From Alphaproteobacteria bacterium (GTDB lineage Bacteria > Pseudomonadota > Alphaproteobacteria > Micavibrionales > Micavibrionaceae): DNA of 64,000 bases. The translations under genes were made by a program, and so were the position numbers. Under the pieces are notes generated by a model, which was given only the letters and a program-made list of their open reading frames with translations, ran no database searches and was not told the origin of the DNA. The stretch spans positions 1 to 64,000 of the forward strand of contig JANQFU010000021.1 in the NCBI GenBank assembly GCA_028277665.1, in the 5' to 3' direction. Below, in pieces: positions 44,400 to 53,707 of this stretch; position 1 is the first letter of the stretch; every line of letters begins with the position of its first letter.

Positions 44400-45719
44400 T
44401 TACTTCCCACTCTTCAACGCCCGGACGATGGTTTCGTCCGGAATTTCACGTTTGCGGATCCCCATCAGCCGCAGCATGTATTTCTCATGAACCGGCGAAA
44501 TCGAGCCTGTTTTGATTTTGCGCAGGAAATACCATTCGAACAGAACTTTGAGCCAGTGGACCCATTTTCCGCCTTTCATCCATGCGACGTTCCGCGGCGG
44601 CAATTGCGGCAGGGCCACAAAAGCCACACCCGTATTCCCCATATCTGCCAGACAAATCGCGTTCATCGCGGCGCGGTGCGTCGGCGCATGCCCGCGGCAA
44701 ACATCGAGAATGTTATGCGCGGTCGCGGCAACCATGGACTCGATCATGTAGCCGGTTTTCGGCACGCCGACCGGCACCGGCGTTTTTTCGAGCGGCGGAA
44801 GGGCAACGCAAACTCCAACAGCGAAAACATTCGTGAAAACCGGGTTTTGCTGATACTCGTTTACAAGAATGAAGCCTTTCTCGTTCACAAGATTTTTGTT
44901 GCCTCGTACGGCATCCACCCCGGCAAAGGGCGGCAGCATCATCGAATACGCGAACGGGAGTTCAAGCGTTTCGATGACTTCGCCAAACTCGTCATGGCGT
45001 TTGACGTGCATGACGCCTTTCTCGACTTTCTCGACGCTGGCATTGCAGATCCATTTGATATCGCGCTCGGCGAGCTTGTCTTCGAGCATGCGTTTTGAAT
45101 TTCCGACACCGCCAAGACCGAGATGCCCGATATAAGGCTCTGACGTGACAAAGGTCATCGGGACCTTGTTCCGGATTTTGCGCAGAACCAGATCGCGGTC
45201 CATGATGAAAGCGTGTTCATAGGCCGGGCCGAAACAGGAGGCGCCCTGTACGGCGCCGACGATGATCGGGCCGGGGTTTTTGACAAAATCATCCCACGTT
45301 TCTTTCGATTTTTCGGCATGGTCGACGTGGCAGACGGACTCCGTGTACCCGCCATGCGGACCGAGCCCCGGAATTGCGTCAAAGGCCAGCTTCGGGCCGG
45401 TCGAGATGACAAGGTAATCATAGGATATTTCCTGACCGTCGTTCAGTTCGACCATGTTCTTGTCCGGGTGAACACATTTCGCACCGACCGGAATAAAGTC
45501 TATTCTCCGCTTCTTCATGTATTTTTCGAGCGGAAGCTCTATCTGCTCGCGCTTGCGCCAGCCGACACCGACCCACGGATTGGACGGCACGAAATGGAAA
45601 GTCGGTGAATCGGAAATCAGCGTAATTTTATGCGCATCTTTCCGCGTGCAGACCACCCGCATGTCCAATGCCATCGACACGCCGCCGACTCCGCCGCCCA
45701 ATACTACGATATGTGCCAT
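44400..45719 (-). CDS. sqr: Sulfide:quinone oxidoreductase
   Basis: 439-residue FAD flavoprotein that oxidises sulfide and reduces quinone at the inner membrane. Seen: Rossmann motif VLGGGVGG (6-13), ISTGPK (105-110), and three Cys at 130, 162 (QGASCFGPAYEH) and 356 (AICLADMGNTG), matching the three catalytic Cys of type I SQR. C-terminal amphipathic region KWVHWLKVLFEWYFLRK suits membrane attachment. Downstream partner DUF2892 lies 33 bases upstream in transcription order; a divergent ArsR regulator controls the region. Confidence 0.9.
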   Translation of the reverse strand: MAHIVVLGGGVGGVSMALDMRVVCTRKDAHKITLISDSPTFHFVPSNPWVGVGWRKREQIELPLEKYMKKRRIDFIPVGAKCVHPDKNMVELNDGQEISYDYLVISTGPKLAFDAIPGLGPHGGYTESVCHVDHAEKSKETWDDFVKNPGPIIVGAVQGASCFGPAYEHAFIMDRDLVLRKIRNKVPMTFVTSEPYIGHLGLGGVGNSKRMLEDKLAERDIKWICNASVEKVEKGVMHVKRHDEFGEVIETLELPFAYSMMLPPFAGVDAVRGNKNLVNEKGFILVNEYQQNPVFTNVFAVGVCVALPPLEKTPVPVGVPKTGYMIESMVAATAHNILDVCRGHAPTHRAAMNAICLADMGNTGVAFVALPQLPPRNVAWMKGGKWVHWLKVLFEWYFLRKIKTGSISPVHEKYMLRLMGIRKREIPDETIVRALKSGK

Positions 45720-45752
45720 CCTTTGACTCCCAATGCTTGCTCAGATGAGGGG

Positions 45753-45971
45753 TTATTTAAAAGCCTCCCCCGGCTTCAGTCCGAGCTTCTTCAGAATCAT
45801 CGCAAGAGGGCAAAACCCCGTGAACGCTGCCTGAAGCATGTTCAGACCGACGAAGCCGGTCAGGAAGAACCAGTACGGGCTGACAAGCAGTCCAAGACCG
45901 AGCGAGATTAAAATCATGCCTCCCGCGAAGGCGAAAATGAAACGGTCTATGTTCACTGTTTTGTTCCTCAT
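45753..45971 (-). CDS. DUF2892 inner-membrane protein
   Basis: 72 residues, two membrane helices, with the family pattern NIDRFIFAFAGGMILISLGLGLLVSPYWFFLTGFVGLNMLQAAFTGFCPLAMILKKLG, including the conserved FCP. DUF2892 proteins commonly accompany sulfide and persulfide detoxification genes. First gene of the unit with sqr; GGGG precedes the ATG. Confidence 0.92.
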   Translation of the reverse strand: MRNKTVNIDRFIFAFAGGMILISLGLGLLVSPYWFFLTGFVGLNMLQAAFTGFCPLAMILKKLGLKPGEAFK

Positions 45972-46013
45972 GTGATTGCCCCTTTGCTTATGTGAATTCT
46001 AATTTATTTTTCT

Positions 46014-46043
46014 TTAATTTAAAAAAAATTAATATTATAATAT
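46014..46043. promoter_or_regulatory. Candidate operator between sqr unit and arsR-type gene
   Basis: Two AT palindromes adjoin: TTAATTT-aaaaa-AAATTAA at 46014-46032 and ATATTATAATAT at 46032-46043. They lie in the 110-base divergent region, 39 bases before the regulator start, where a winged-helix repressor would block both promoters. Operator identity is inference. Confidence 0.45.
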
Positions 46044-46081
46044 GAACCGAATCTCCCCGATGTCAAGAGTGCGGATAAACA

Positions 46082-46381
46082 ATGAAATCCCCCGAAGAAT
46101 TGAACAGCGCCGTTAAAACATTGAAAATTCTGTCTCATCCGGTCCGGCTGAACATTGTGTGCCGCCTTTTGGAGGCTCGGGAAATGAGCGCCGGGCAAAT
46201 CGCCGCGTTGCAGGCCGAACATGCCAGTCAGTCCCAGGTCTCCCAGTATTTGAAACTTCTTCGTGAGCATGGTGTCGTGAGCGCGCGTAAAGACGGACAT
46301 TTTGTCTACTACCGGCTCGCCTCCCCGCAAATCCGGACCCTGATGGAAACCATGCACAGGCTTTACTGTAGCGAGCCATGA
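46082..46381 (+). CDS. ArsR-family regulator (BigR/SqrR-like)
   Basis: 99 residues with a winged HTH (SAGQIAALQAEHASQSQVSQYLKLLREHGVV). Two Cys, at 27 (RLNIVCRLL) and 96 (HRLYCSEP), lie at the positions where BigR/SqrR carry the two Cys that form a tetrasulfide bridge on exposure to persulfide (C41/C107 in SqrR). Divergent from the DUF2892-sqr genes, which such repressors control. Autoregulation is likely. Confidence 0.85.
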   Translation: MKSPEELNSAVKTLKILSHPVRLNIVCRLLEAREMSAGQIAALQAEHASQSQVSQYLKLLREHGVVSARKDGHFVYYRLASPQIRTLMETMHRLYCSEP

Positions 46382-46420
46382 TACGGATTGTCGCATCCGC
46401 TCTGTTCAGCCGTTCAATGA

Positions 46421-46434
46421 TTGATTAAGATCGA
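46421..46434 (+). promoter_or_regulatory. FNR/FixK-like half-palindrome upstream of resB-type gene
   Basis: TTGAT-TAAG-ATCGA differs by one base from the FNR-family consensus TTGAT-N4-ATCAA and lies 36 bases before the ResB start. Such control would suit a cytochrome c maturation operon. The match is imperfect. Confidence 0.3.
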
Positions 46435-46469
46435 AGAAACACCCTCAACGAACAGGATGAATCCGATTC

Positions 46470-47279
46470 ATGATCCGGGAAAACTCTATGAAATCCGCTC
46501 GTTTTCTCTGGAGACTCCTGACGGGTCCCGCCATTCCGTTTTATACTCTCCCCTATCTGATGGGCCTTCTGATCGCCGGAACGATCGCGCATAAAAGCAT
46601 CGGATCGTATGCCGCGCAGAGTCTTTTCTTCGAATCGTGGTTTTTGCATACCGGCATGATTCCAATACCGGGCGTGCGGACCGTCCTGACGCTCCTGTTC
46701 GCCGGATTGCTCGCGCGCACGGTCTCAACATTCCTGACATTCCCGTCACCGGGGCCTTCTGCACAAACATTAAATATGAAAACGCTCGGAGCCCATCTCT
46801 GTCATCTTGGCATCCTCGTCCTTCTTCTGGGAGGCATTCTATCCTCTTCCGTTTCGGTAGACGGAATCCTTACTCTCAAAAACGGGCAAAAATCACACAT
46901 ATATGTTGATAATGAGCACGGACAAGAAACAAGAACATGGCAACTACCATTCGAGGTCGAACTGACAGCGTTTACGATACAAACCTATCCGGGAAGCCGA
47001 AAAGCCCGAAACTATATCAGCGACATTAAACTCTACGCCGAAGGAAAGACATTCCCGGCACAGATCTCCATGAACCGCCCCCTAAGGTATAACGGATACA
47101 GCATCTATCAGTCCGGCTTCACCGATGCAGAAAGCAGCACGGCAAGCATTCTGACCGTTGTCCGGAATCCCGCTTCCCCCCTTCCTTACATTTCCGGTAT
47201 CCTTATTGTCTGCGGATTGGTCCTTCATCTCCTTTCCCGGAGAAACGGCCGCAAAACTGAGAAGGGAATGCCGCAATGA
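46470..47279 (+). CDS. ResB-like cytochrome c biogenesis protein (System II)
   Basis: 269 residues, four hydrophobic segments (about 20-40, 60-85, 100-125 and 236-257) with a periplasmic domain between the last two (GILTLKNGQKSHIY; FPAQISMNRPLRYNGYSIYQSGF). This is the layout of short ResB/CcsB proteins that, with CcsA, deliver haem to apocytochrome c. An ATG at 46488 is an alternative start. Overlaps the next gene by four bases. Confidence 0.82.
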   Translation: MIRENSMKSARFLWRLLTGPAIPFYTLPYLMGLLIAGTIAHKSIGSYAAQSLFFESWFLHTGMIPIPGVRTVLTLLFAGLLARTVSTFLTFPSPGPSAQTLNMKTLGAHLCHLGILVLLLGGILSSSVSVDGILTLKNGQKSHIYVDNEHGQETRTWQLPFEVELTAFTIQTYPGSRKARNYISDIKLYAEGKTFPAQISMNRPLRYNGYSIYQSGFTDAESSTASILTVVRNPASPLPYISGILIVCGLVLHLLSRRNGRKTEKGMPQ

Positions 47280-49192
47280 TCCCTTTCCCGAAACCGGTCC
47301 GCAGAACATTTCTTGTTTTTTTGATGATGCTCCTCCCTTTATGCGGCGGAGGACGTGACCTGTGGGCTCATCTCGAACATGAAGCTTCCACTGGGAAGGT
47401 GGATCTTACACATTTCTCAGAAATTCCCGTTCTTTACGACGGCCGCATAAGGCCGATGGACAGCTTTGCGGAGCTTGTCCTCTACCGGATTTCCGGATCA
47501 AAAACATGGAACGGGCGCCCCGCAGTGGAATGGCTGGCCGAGACCCTGTTCGATCCGGCGCGGGCCCTGCATATGCCGGTTATAAGGGTCGAGCGTCCGG
47601 AAAAATACAACCTGCCGCAAAGGGCAAACCGCCTGTACACACAAACGGAAGTCGCACGAAGTCTGACAGCCAGAAAAAAAGAGCTTAAAAATTTTGTAAA
47701 AGAAAAGGACATTTTTTCCCTTCTGGAGGCGCAGCAGCTCCATCTGCAGCTTCTCCGGAGCCTGTCCATGATGGCGCCGTTACCGGTTGAACTCACGCAC
47801 GACAGCATGGTCCGCCTGTTTCCAGACGGTGCGCCCCAAACTTTAAATTTTCTGAGTACTTTCCCGGCACATGACGCGGTAAAAAAAGCCGCAGCCGATA
47901 TTTTTGGCAGAAAAGGCGAAGATCTTTCGGAATATACCCCTACAGAAAAAGGAATCGTCTCGTTCGCCTGGCAACTCGGGCAAATCCAGAACGGCGGGCA
48001 GGCGAATAAAATTTTAAAAATCCTTCCCCCGCCCCCGGGAAGTTCGCAAAAGGAAAAAAAATGGCAGACGCCATGGCAATATCTTCTTTCCGAAAACCAT
48101 GACGATGACAGCAGGGCATTGCTTGAACTGTTAAAAGATATGTATTTATCCTATGAAAATGGTCATTATCTTCATTTCCATGCCGCCGGTGCCGGGTTCT
48201 CCCTCGCGATCGGACATAAATTCTGTCAGGCAGACTGCCAATACAAACTCCAGGCCGAAACCCTTCATCGCCGCCTTGCACCGCTTGACTACGCGCTCTA
48301 CGGCTATAGCGGCGCGCTCGCCTTTATCCTGATAGCCGCTGCCGTCAGGTTCCGAAGTCAAAAAAGCGGCACGGATTCGTGCATCTATGCCGAACGGGGC
48401 GCCCTGATTCTGACGGGCTGCGCGATGCTTTGCCACGCAGCGGATCTCGGGCTTCGGACATACATCCTTGAGAGACCTCCGGTCGGCACTCTTTATGACA
48501 CCGTTGTTTTTATCTGCTTTGCCATGCCGTTCGCCGGATTTCTTTTGGCGGCGTTCAAAAAAACGCCCTTTATATTCCCGTTTGTACCGCTCTGTGCCGC
48601 CGGGGGCCTTCTCATCGCGCAAAACATCGAACAGCCGGACATTCTGGGCGTCCTGAGCGCCGTCCTGAACACAAATTTCTGGCTTGCTCTCCACGTCATC
48701 TGCATTTTACTGGGCTATGCAGCCTGCCTGCTCGCAAGTGTTCTGGCACACACAGACATGTTCCGCCGGGTTTTCAGTCATGCTACGCCAACAGAAAATA
48801 GCAGGCTGTTACATTTTATTGCGCTAAACGGGCTTGCCCTGACTGCCGCAGGAACGCTTCTCGGCGGGTTCTGGGCGGATCAGTCATGGGGCCGTTTCTG
48901 GGGCTGGGATCCGAAAGAGAACGGAGCGCTCCTGATTATTCTCTGGCTGACCTGGGTTCTACACGGACGGATTGCCGGAAAAATCGGCGATACAGGCTTT
49001 CAGGCGGGGATCGCGTTGACCGCCGTTATCGTCGCCCTTTCCTGGTTTGGCGTGAATCTTCTTGGCGCCGGGCTCCATTCTTACGGATTTACCTCGGGAC
49101 TTGCCTACGGCCTTGCTGCATTCTGCACGTTTGAAATTTTGTTGGTCGGCAGCCTGTGTCTTGTTCTCAAGAAAAAAGAAAAGCGGAAATAG
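47276..49192 (+). CDS. ccsA: CcsA-type cytochrome c haem-handling protein with large N-terminal domain
   Basis: 638 residues. The C-terminal ~330 are a polytopic CcsA/ResC domain with the WWD haem motif GGFWADQSWGRFWGWDPKENGALL and conserved His in LHVICILLGY and VLHGRIAG. The N-terminal ~330 residues after a signal-like helix are a hydrophilic periplasmic domain (FSEIPVLYDGRIRPMDSFAELVLYRISG) also found in CcsA proteins of Bacteroidetes and epsilonproteobacteria. Coupled to the ResB gene. Confidence 0.86.
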   Translation: MIPFPKPVRRTFLVFLMMLLPLCGGGRDLWAHLEHEASTGKVDLTHFSEIPVLYDGRIRPMDSFAELVLYRISGSKTWNGRPAVEWLAETLFDPARALHMPVIRVERPEKYNLPQRANRLYTQTEVARSLTARKKELKNFVKEKDIFSLLEAQQLHLQLLRSLSMMAPLPVELTHDSMVRLFPDGAPQTLNFLSTFPAHDAVKKAAADIFGRKGEDLSEYTPTEKGIVSFAWQLGQIQNGGQANKILKILPPPPGSSQKEKKWQTPWQYLLSENHDDDSRALLELLKDMYLSYENGHYLHFHAAGAGFSLAIGHKFCQADCQYKLQAETLHRRLAPLDYALYGYSGALAFILIAAAVRFRSQKSGTDSCIYAERGALILTGCAMLCHAADLGLRTYILERPPVGTLYDTVVFICFAMPFAGFLLAAFKKTPFIFPFVPLCAAGGLLIAQNIEQPDILGVLSAVLNTNFWLALHVICILLGYAACLLASVLAHTDMFRRVFSHATPTENSRLLHFIALNGLALTAAGTLLGGFWADQSWGRFWGWDPKENGALLIILWLTWVLHGRIAGKIGDTGFQAGIALTAVIVALSWFGVNLLGAGLHSYGFTSGLAYGLAAFCTFEILLVGSLCLVLKKKEKRK

Positions 49193-49196
49193 CTGA

Positions 49197-49885
49197 TTAT
49201 GCCATGCTCTTTTTCAAGGCACATTCGATATGGATTTTCGTCGTATCGAATAACGGCACGGCGGAGTCTGCCTGATCAACCAGCGTTGTGATCTCCGTGC
49301 AGCCGAGAATGATCCCCTGCGCACCCTTCCCGATCAGGCCCGCCATGATTTTCCGGTAGGCTTCTCTGGAATCCTGTTTGATAATCCCGTGGCAGAGTTC
49401 GTCGTAGATGATGTCGCTTACAATCTTCCGGTCCGCCTCATCCGGGACGATGGCCTGAATTCCATGTGCTTTTAGCCTGTCTTTGTAAAAATCCAGTTCC
49501 ATTGTATATACGGTCCCGAGTAATCCGACGGAGGTCATCTCCCGTTTCGTGATTTCGTCGGCCGTGGCATCCGCCAGATGCAAAAACGGAATGCGGATCG
49601 CCTTTATGATCCGATCTGCGGCCATGTGCACGGTGTTTGATGCCAAAATGATAAAATCGGCTCCGGCCTTTTCGAGTGCCACAGCCTCGGCAGCCAGCAT
49701 TTCCCCCTGCGTATCCCAATCGCCTTCCGCGCAGAGACGGACATAGTCATCGAAATCGACAGAAGACAGCAAATTTTTGCGCTGTGATGACCGCCCAGTT
49801 TCGCCTGAATGCCGGCATTGAGCCAAGTGTAGTATTTCGATGTCGATTCCGGCGAAAGCCCGCCGATAATTCCGATTGTTTTCAT
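49197..49885 (-). pseudogene. Aspartate/glutamate racemase-family gene with frameshift
   Basis: The N-terminus MKTIGIIGGLSPESTSKYY...LGGHHSAK is in one frame and the rest, NLLSSVDFDDYV...ALKKSMA, is in another. The shift falls at a run of five A (minus strand; T at 49774-49778). Joined, the product is a full-length YgeA-like PLP-independent racemase with the second catalytic Cys in LGCTE; the first position reads ASNT instead of the usual TNT/CNT. One inserted or lost base in a homopolymer may be real inactivation, phase variation, or a sequencing error. Confidence 0.85.
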
Positions 49886-50057
49886 GTTTGTATTTCTTTT
49901 TTCGTCGGGTCTGTTTTTACACAAGATCTACGCAATGCGAATTTCACTTTTCTCATACCAATTCTCATTCAATGAATGAGAAACGGTATCATATGGGAAG
50001 AGGTCGTAAGCTTTTTGTGAAACAGGAGGCGAACGAGTGAGTTGCATGAAAAATAGA

Positions 50058-50118
50058 TGAATCGCGAAGGCGCGAAGTTTTCGCAAATCTCTTCGCGTCT
50101 TTGCGTCTTCGCGATTCA
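50058..50118. repeat. Dispersed palindromic repeat, copy A
   Basis: TGAATCGCGAAG (50058-50069) and CTTCGCGATTCA (50107-50118) enclose a core. The flanking bases after it (aaaaacagtttatccattcatcgcaattctatctg) recur after copy B at 60581-60649, but the 36-base core 50069-50104 is the exact reverse complement of the core in copy B. Confidence 0.85.
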
Positions 50119-50184
50119 AAAACAGTTTATCCATTCATCGCAATTCTATCTGCCCCTCACAAAATATATCCACCCCTCACCCAA

Positions 50185-50212
50185 CCCTCTCCCCACAAGG
50201 GAGAGGGTTTTT
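50185..50212 (+). terminator. Hairpin with T-run
   Basis: CCCTCTCC-7 bases-GGAGAGGG followed by five T, ending nine bases before the 3' end of the convergent GH65 gene. No plus-strand gene ends here, as the racemase gene is on the minus strand, so it may be part of the repeat region instead. The 335 bases between 49886 and 50220 contain only this and repeat copy A. Confidence 0.5.
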
Positions 50213-50220
50213 ACGCGCGT

Positions 50221-52692
50221 TTATTCCGCGGCCCGGGATTCTCCGCCCTGCATCAGGCCGAGGGCGGCGAGGTCGAATTTGCAGGTTTCGCCCACGCGCA
50301 TGTCGCGCGCCGTGCCGCCGACTTCGACCCGGATCGAGTGCGCGCGGTCGTCGGATTCGACTTCGACCGTAAGCTGTCCGTCCTGAAGCGAGATTTTAAG
50401 CGGCGTCGAGCGGAACGACATCCGGAAGGACAGGCCGTCCAGATGATGCGGGAGTTTCGGCGTCAGGCGAAGCGTGTCCCCGACAATCTGGGTGCCCATG
50501 AAACCGCGCTGCATCAGGTCCAGCGTTCCGGCCATCACGCCCATGTGGATCCCTTCGCGGGTCGTGCCGCCCTGAATGTCGCCGACATCGCTGTTCAAGG
50601 CTTCCATGAACATGTTCCATGCGCGCTCGCGGTCAATATCGGCCGTGATGTTCGCGTGGACGATGAAGCTCAGCGTCGAGCCGTGAGACGTCCGCGGGTA
50701 GTAATAATCGATGTTTTTCCGCTTTGTGTCGTCCGTGTATTCATAGCCCAGGCGGTTGAACAACTCGCGCAATTCCTCGTCCGAGAACAGGAAGAACAGC
50801 ATCAGCGTATCGGCCTGTTTGGCGAGTTTGTATTTATCCGGCGTGCTGCCTTCGGCTTTTAAGATTCGGTCCAGACGCTGGATGTTGCCGTATTTCTTGC
50901 GGTAGCCGTCCCAGTCCAGCTCTTCAAGGTTTTCGTAGCCTTCGAACTGGCTGATGATCCCGTCGTCGTGGAACGGAATGAACATTTTGTAGCTCATGTC
51001 CCGCCATTTTTCGAGCTCTTCGTCGGTGATGCCGATCGTATCGCAGAGCTTGTTTTTCCGTTTCTCCGTGAACAGGTCGAGCGTGTCGAACGACGTCTTG
51101 AAGATCCATGCGACCATCGCGTTCGTGTAGGCGTTGTTGCGCAGGCCGTGTTCTTCGCGCCCGTATTCCTGCTCGTGATATTCGTCCGGGCCCATGACGC
51201 CATGGATCTCGTAGCGGTCCCGATCGGCGTTGTAATGCGCGATCGACGCCCAGAAACGGGCGATCTCGAGCATCATGCGCGCGCCGTGCTCCCACAGAAA
51301 GTCGATGTCTCCCGTCGTTTTGTAGTATTGCCAGACATTGTAGAAAATGGCTGCGTTGACGTGTCGCTGATTGTGCGAAAGGTCCGGGTGCCATTTCCCG
51401 TCGGCCGGGTTCAGGTGGACGACCTGCGTTTCCTCGCGCCCGTCGCTGCCGCTCTGCCAGGGGTACATCGCACCGAGATAGCCGTGCTCGCGCGCGGCTT
51501 CCCGCGCTTCATCGAGACGGCGGCAGCGGTACATCAGCAACTCCCGCGTGATCTCCGGCAGGCGGAAATTCAGGAACGGGTAGATATACAGCTCATCCCA
51601 GAAAATATGCCCGCGATAGGCCTCCCCGGTCAGGCCGCGCGCCGGAACCCCGGCGTCAAGGTCCGCCGAAAACGGCGAACAGCACATGACGACATGGCAG
51701 ATGTGGAAACGCAGAAGGCGCTGCGCCTCTTCCTGTCCCGGCATTTTAAAGTCGCACAGCGCCCAGATTTGCGACCAGGCGTTCGTGTGGCGTTGCAGCG
51801 CCGTCTCGAAATTGCAGACCCGGCCGACCGAAACCTGTGCGTTGACCATCGGTTCGCTGATCGCATTGTCTTTCGAGGAGTAGATCGTGACCATCTTCTC
51901 GACCCGCGCCGGCTGATCCTGATCGACATGGAACGAGAGAGACTGCTGGATGTAGTCATCCTGTTTGTAGATTTCGCTGCGGGAAGGCGCGATCGCCTGC
52001 CCGTCGTCACGGCCTGCGAAAATCCGGGTCCGGGCCGCTTTGGCCATATATGTATGGGACTGCGAGGTCCGGGTCACAATCGAAATCGTTTCATCGTTGA
52101 CGACTTCCGTCTGGACGGGGCGCAAATGCCGCGATTCAAGCTGGCGGTAACGCGGCACGCCGTAGTTCAGGACGCGCCCGTCCAGCGCCGAGTGGACCGT
52201 CACTTCTCCCGACCAGTTCAGCGGCGTGATGATCCAGCAGATGGCCCCGAGATGCATTCTCTGCATGCTGATAAAACGGCGGCTTTCCAGTTTCGTTTCC
52301 CGGCCCTCGCGGTCGCGGAACGTGACGCTGCGGCAGACCATCGCCCTGTGAATATCGAATTCGTGGACGTAATCCAGAATATCGACATTGCTGAACGTCA
52401 TCGGCTCGCCGTCTTCGATCTGGATCTTGAGCGGCAGCCAGTTCGGCATGTTCACAAGGTCCTCGTTAACGACCGGTTTTCCCGCCATGATCGTCGTCGC
52501 GCGATTGAACCCGCCATGCATATAGGTTCCCGGATAGTGCGGCCCTCCGGCATCCATCCATTCCGCCGCGCCGCGGGTACAGATATATCCGTTCCCGGTT
52601 GAGCTTAACGCCTCGCGGAGCGGTTCCTCTTCGGGGTTGTATCCTTCGTAACGGAGCGTCCAGAGGGTTTTGTCGAATTCCGCTTCAGTCAT
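50221..52692 (-). CDS. Glycoside hydrolase family 65 phosphorylase (trehalose/maltose type)
   Basis: 823 residues. N-terminal beta-sandwich (about 1-270), linker, then an (alpha/alpha)6 barrel with the family signature TGEAYRGHIFWDELYIYPF and the catalytic Glu in GVMGPDEYHE, and a C-terminal beta sheet. GH65 enzymes phosphorolyse disaccharides to beta-glucose-1-phosphate and glucose. Its partner, beta-phosphoglucomutase, is next to it. Trehalose is likely but maltose or kojibiose are possible. The ATG at 52692 (AGGAC upstream) is preferred to a GTG three codons earlier. Confidence 0.92.
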   Translation of the reverse strand: MTEAEFDKTLWTLRYEGYNPEEEPLREALSSTGNGYICTRGAAEWMDAGGPHYPGTYMHGGFNRATTIMAGKPVVNEDLVNMPNWLPLKIQIEDGEPMTFSNVDILDYVHEFDIHRAMVCRSVTFRDREGRETKLESRRFISMQRMHLGAICWIITPLNWSGEVTVHSALDGRVLNYGVPRYRQLESRHLRPVQTEVVNDETISIVTRTSQSHTYMAKAARTRIFAGRDDGQAIAPSRSEIYKQDDYIQQSLSFHVDQDQPARVEKMVTIYSSKDNAISEPMVNAQVSVGRVCNFETALQRHTNAWSQIWALCDFKMPGQEEAQRLLRFHICHVVMCCSPFSADLDAGVPARGLTGEAYRGHIFWDELYIYPFLNFRLPEITRELLMYRCRRLDEAREAAREHGYLGAMYPWQSGSDGREETQVVHLNPADGKWHPDLSHNQRHVNAAIFYNVWQYYKTTGDIDFLWEHGARMMLEIARFWASIAHYNADRDRYEIHGVMGPDEYHEQEYGREEHGLRNNAYTNAMVAWIFKTSFDTLDLFTEKRKNKLCDTIGITDEELEKWRDMSYKMFIPFHDDGIISQFEGYENLEELDWDGYRKKYGNIQRLDRILKAEGSTPDKYKLAKQADTLMLFFLFSDEELRELFNRLGYEYTDDTKRKNIDYYYPRTSHGSTLSFIVHANITADIDRERAWNMFMEALNSDVGDIQGGTTREGIHMGVMAGTLDLMQRGFMGTQIVGDTLRLTPKLPHHLDGLSFRMSFRSTPLKISLQDGQLTVEVESDDRAHSIRVEVGGTARDMRVGETCKFDLAALGLMQGGESRAAE

Positions 52693-52743
52693 GGCAGACA
52701 CGTCCTTTCTTTCGTTTCTTTATTGTGAGGTTTAAACTTTATT

Positions 52744-53484
52744 CTACGCCGTTGCCTGTTCGAGAAAGGTCCCGAGATCTTTCACGACGATATGCGCGCC
52801 GTTGTTTTTAAGCTCTTCTTCCGCATTGTGCCGGTCGATCCCGATCACGAGGCCGAAATCTCCGGCCTTTCCGGCCTGAACGCCGGAGATCGCATCCTCG
52901 ATCACAACCGCCTTTTCCACCGTTGAACCCAGCATTTTGGCCGCTTCGATAAACGTATCCGGTTTCGGCTTTCCGGGAAGTTTCCTTTCCGCCGCGACAG
53001 CCCCGTCCATCTGCGCATCGAAAAGCCCCTCGAGCCCCGTGACCTTCAGGACCGTCGAGCAGTTTTTGCTGGACGTCACGACGGCGACTTTCCGTCCGCT
53101 GTCTTTCAGTTTTTTGATGAAGGTGACGGAATTATCGAACACGACCGCGCCGTCCGTTTCCAGGATCTCGTTGAAGACCGCGTTTTTGCGGTTCCCGATC
53201 CCGCAAACCGTCTCGCTTTCCGGCCCGTCCTCGGGCGTGCCCATCGGCAGTTCGATCCCGCGGGAGCGCAGAAAGCTGTCGACGCCTTCATAGCGGGGCT
53301 TGCCGTCCACATAAACCTGATAATCCGTTTCAATCGTAAAGGGGACGAATGCGTCCCCTTCTTTCTCCGCCCGCGCTTTCAGGTAATCGTCGAAAACCTG
53401 TTTCCACGCTTTCGCGTGAACGGCGGCGGTATCCGTGACGACTCCGTCAAGATCGAACAGCCATGCGTCAAAATCCTCGATCAC
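52744..53484 (-). CDS. Beta-phosphoglucomutase (HAD family)
   Basis: 246 residues: motif I FDLDGVVTDT (nucleophile and acid Asp), VTSSKN, and KPKPDTFIEAAKMLG / VIEDAISGVQAG. Converts beta-glucose-1-phosphate to glucose-6-phosphate, completing the GH65 pathway. Starts with GTG, preceded by GGGAGA. Slightly longer cap domain than in lactococcal enzymes. Likely an operon with the GH65 gene, 51 bases apart. Confidence 0.88.
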   Translation of the reverse strand: MIEDFDAWLFDLDGVVTDTAAVHAKAWKQVFDDYLKARAEKEGDAFVPFTIETDYQVYVDGKPRYEGVDSFLRSRGIELPMGTPEDGPESETVCGIGNRKNAVFNEILETDGAVVFDNSVTFIKKLKDSGRKVAVVTSSKNCSTVLKVTGLEGLFDAQMDGAVAAERKLPGKPKPDTFIEAAKMLGSTVEKAVVIEDAISGVQAGKAGDFGLVIGIDRHNAEEELKNNGAHIVVKDLGTFLEQATA

Positions 53485-53707
53485 GTTTATCTCCCTTACT
53501 TAATTCCTGTTGTGAGCATCCAAAGAGAAGGTTCCGGGACAGAGCCGGCAGCGGGAAGAACAGCGGACAGAATCTGTATGATGCGATTCGCATGCTTGAA
53601 CCTTTGTTCTCTCCAGATTAATTTGTATTTTCGCGCGTTCAAGAGGCAATTTGTCCGGCTTTCGTAAAACTGTCCCGATCAGGCCGATTCAAAATGCCGC
53701 AGAACGG

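Noticed and set aside
50968-52602. 544-codon frame antisense to GH65
   Set aside because: No start signal or family motif; GH65 has full-length motifs on the other strand.
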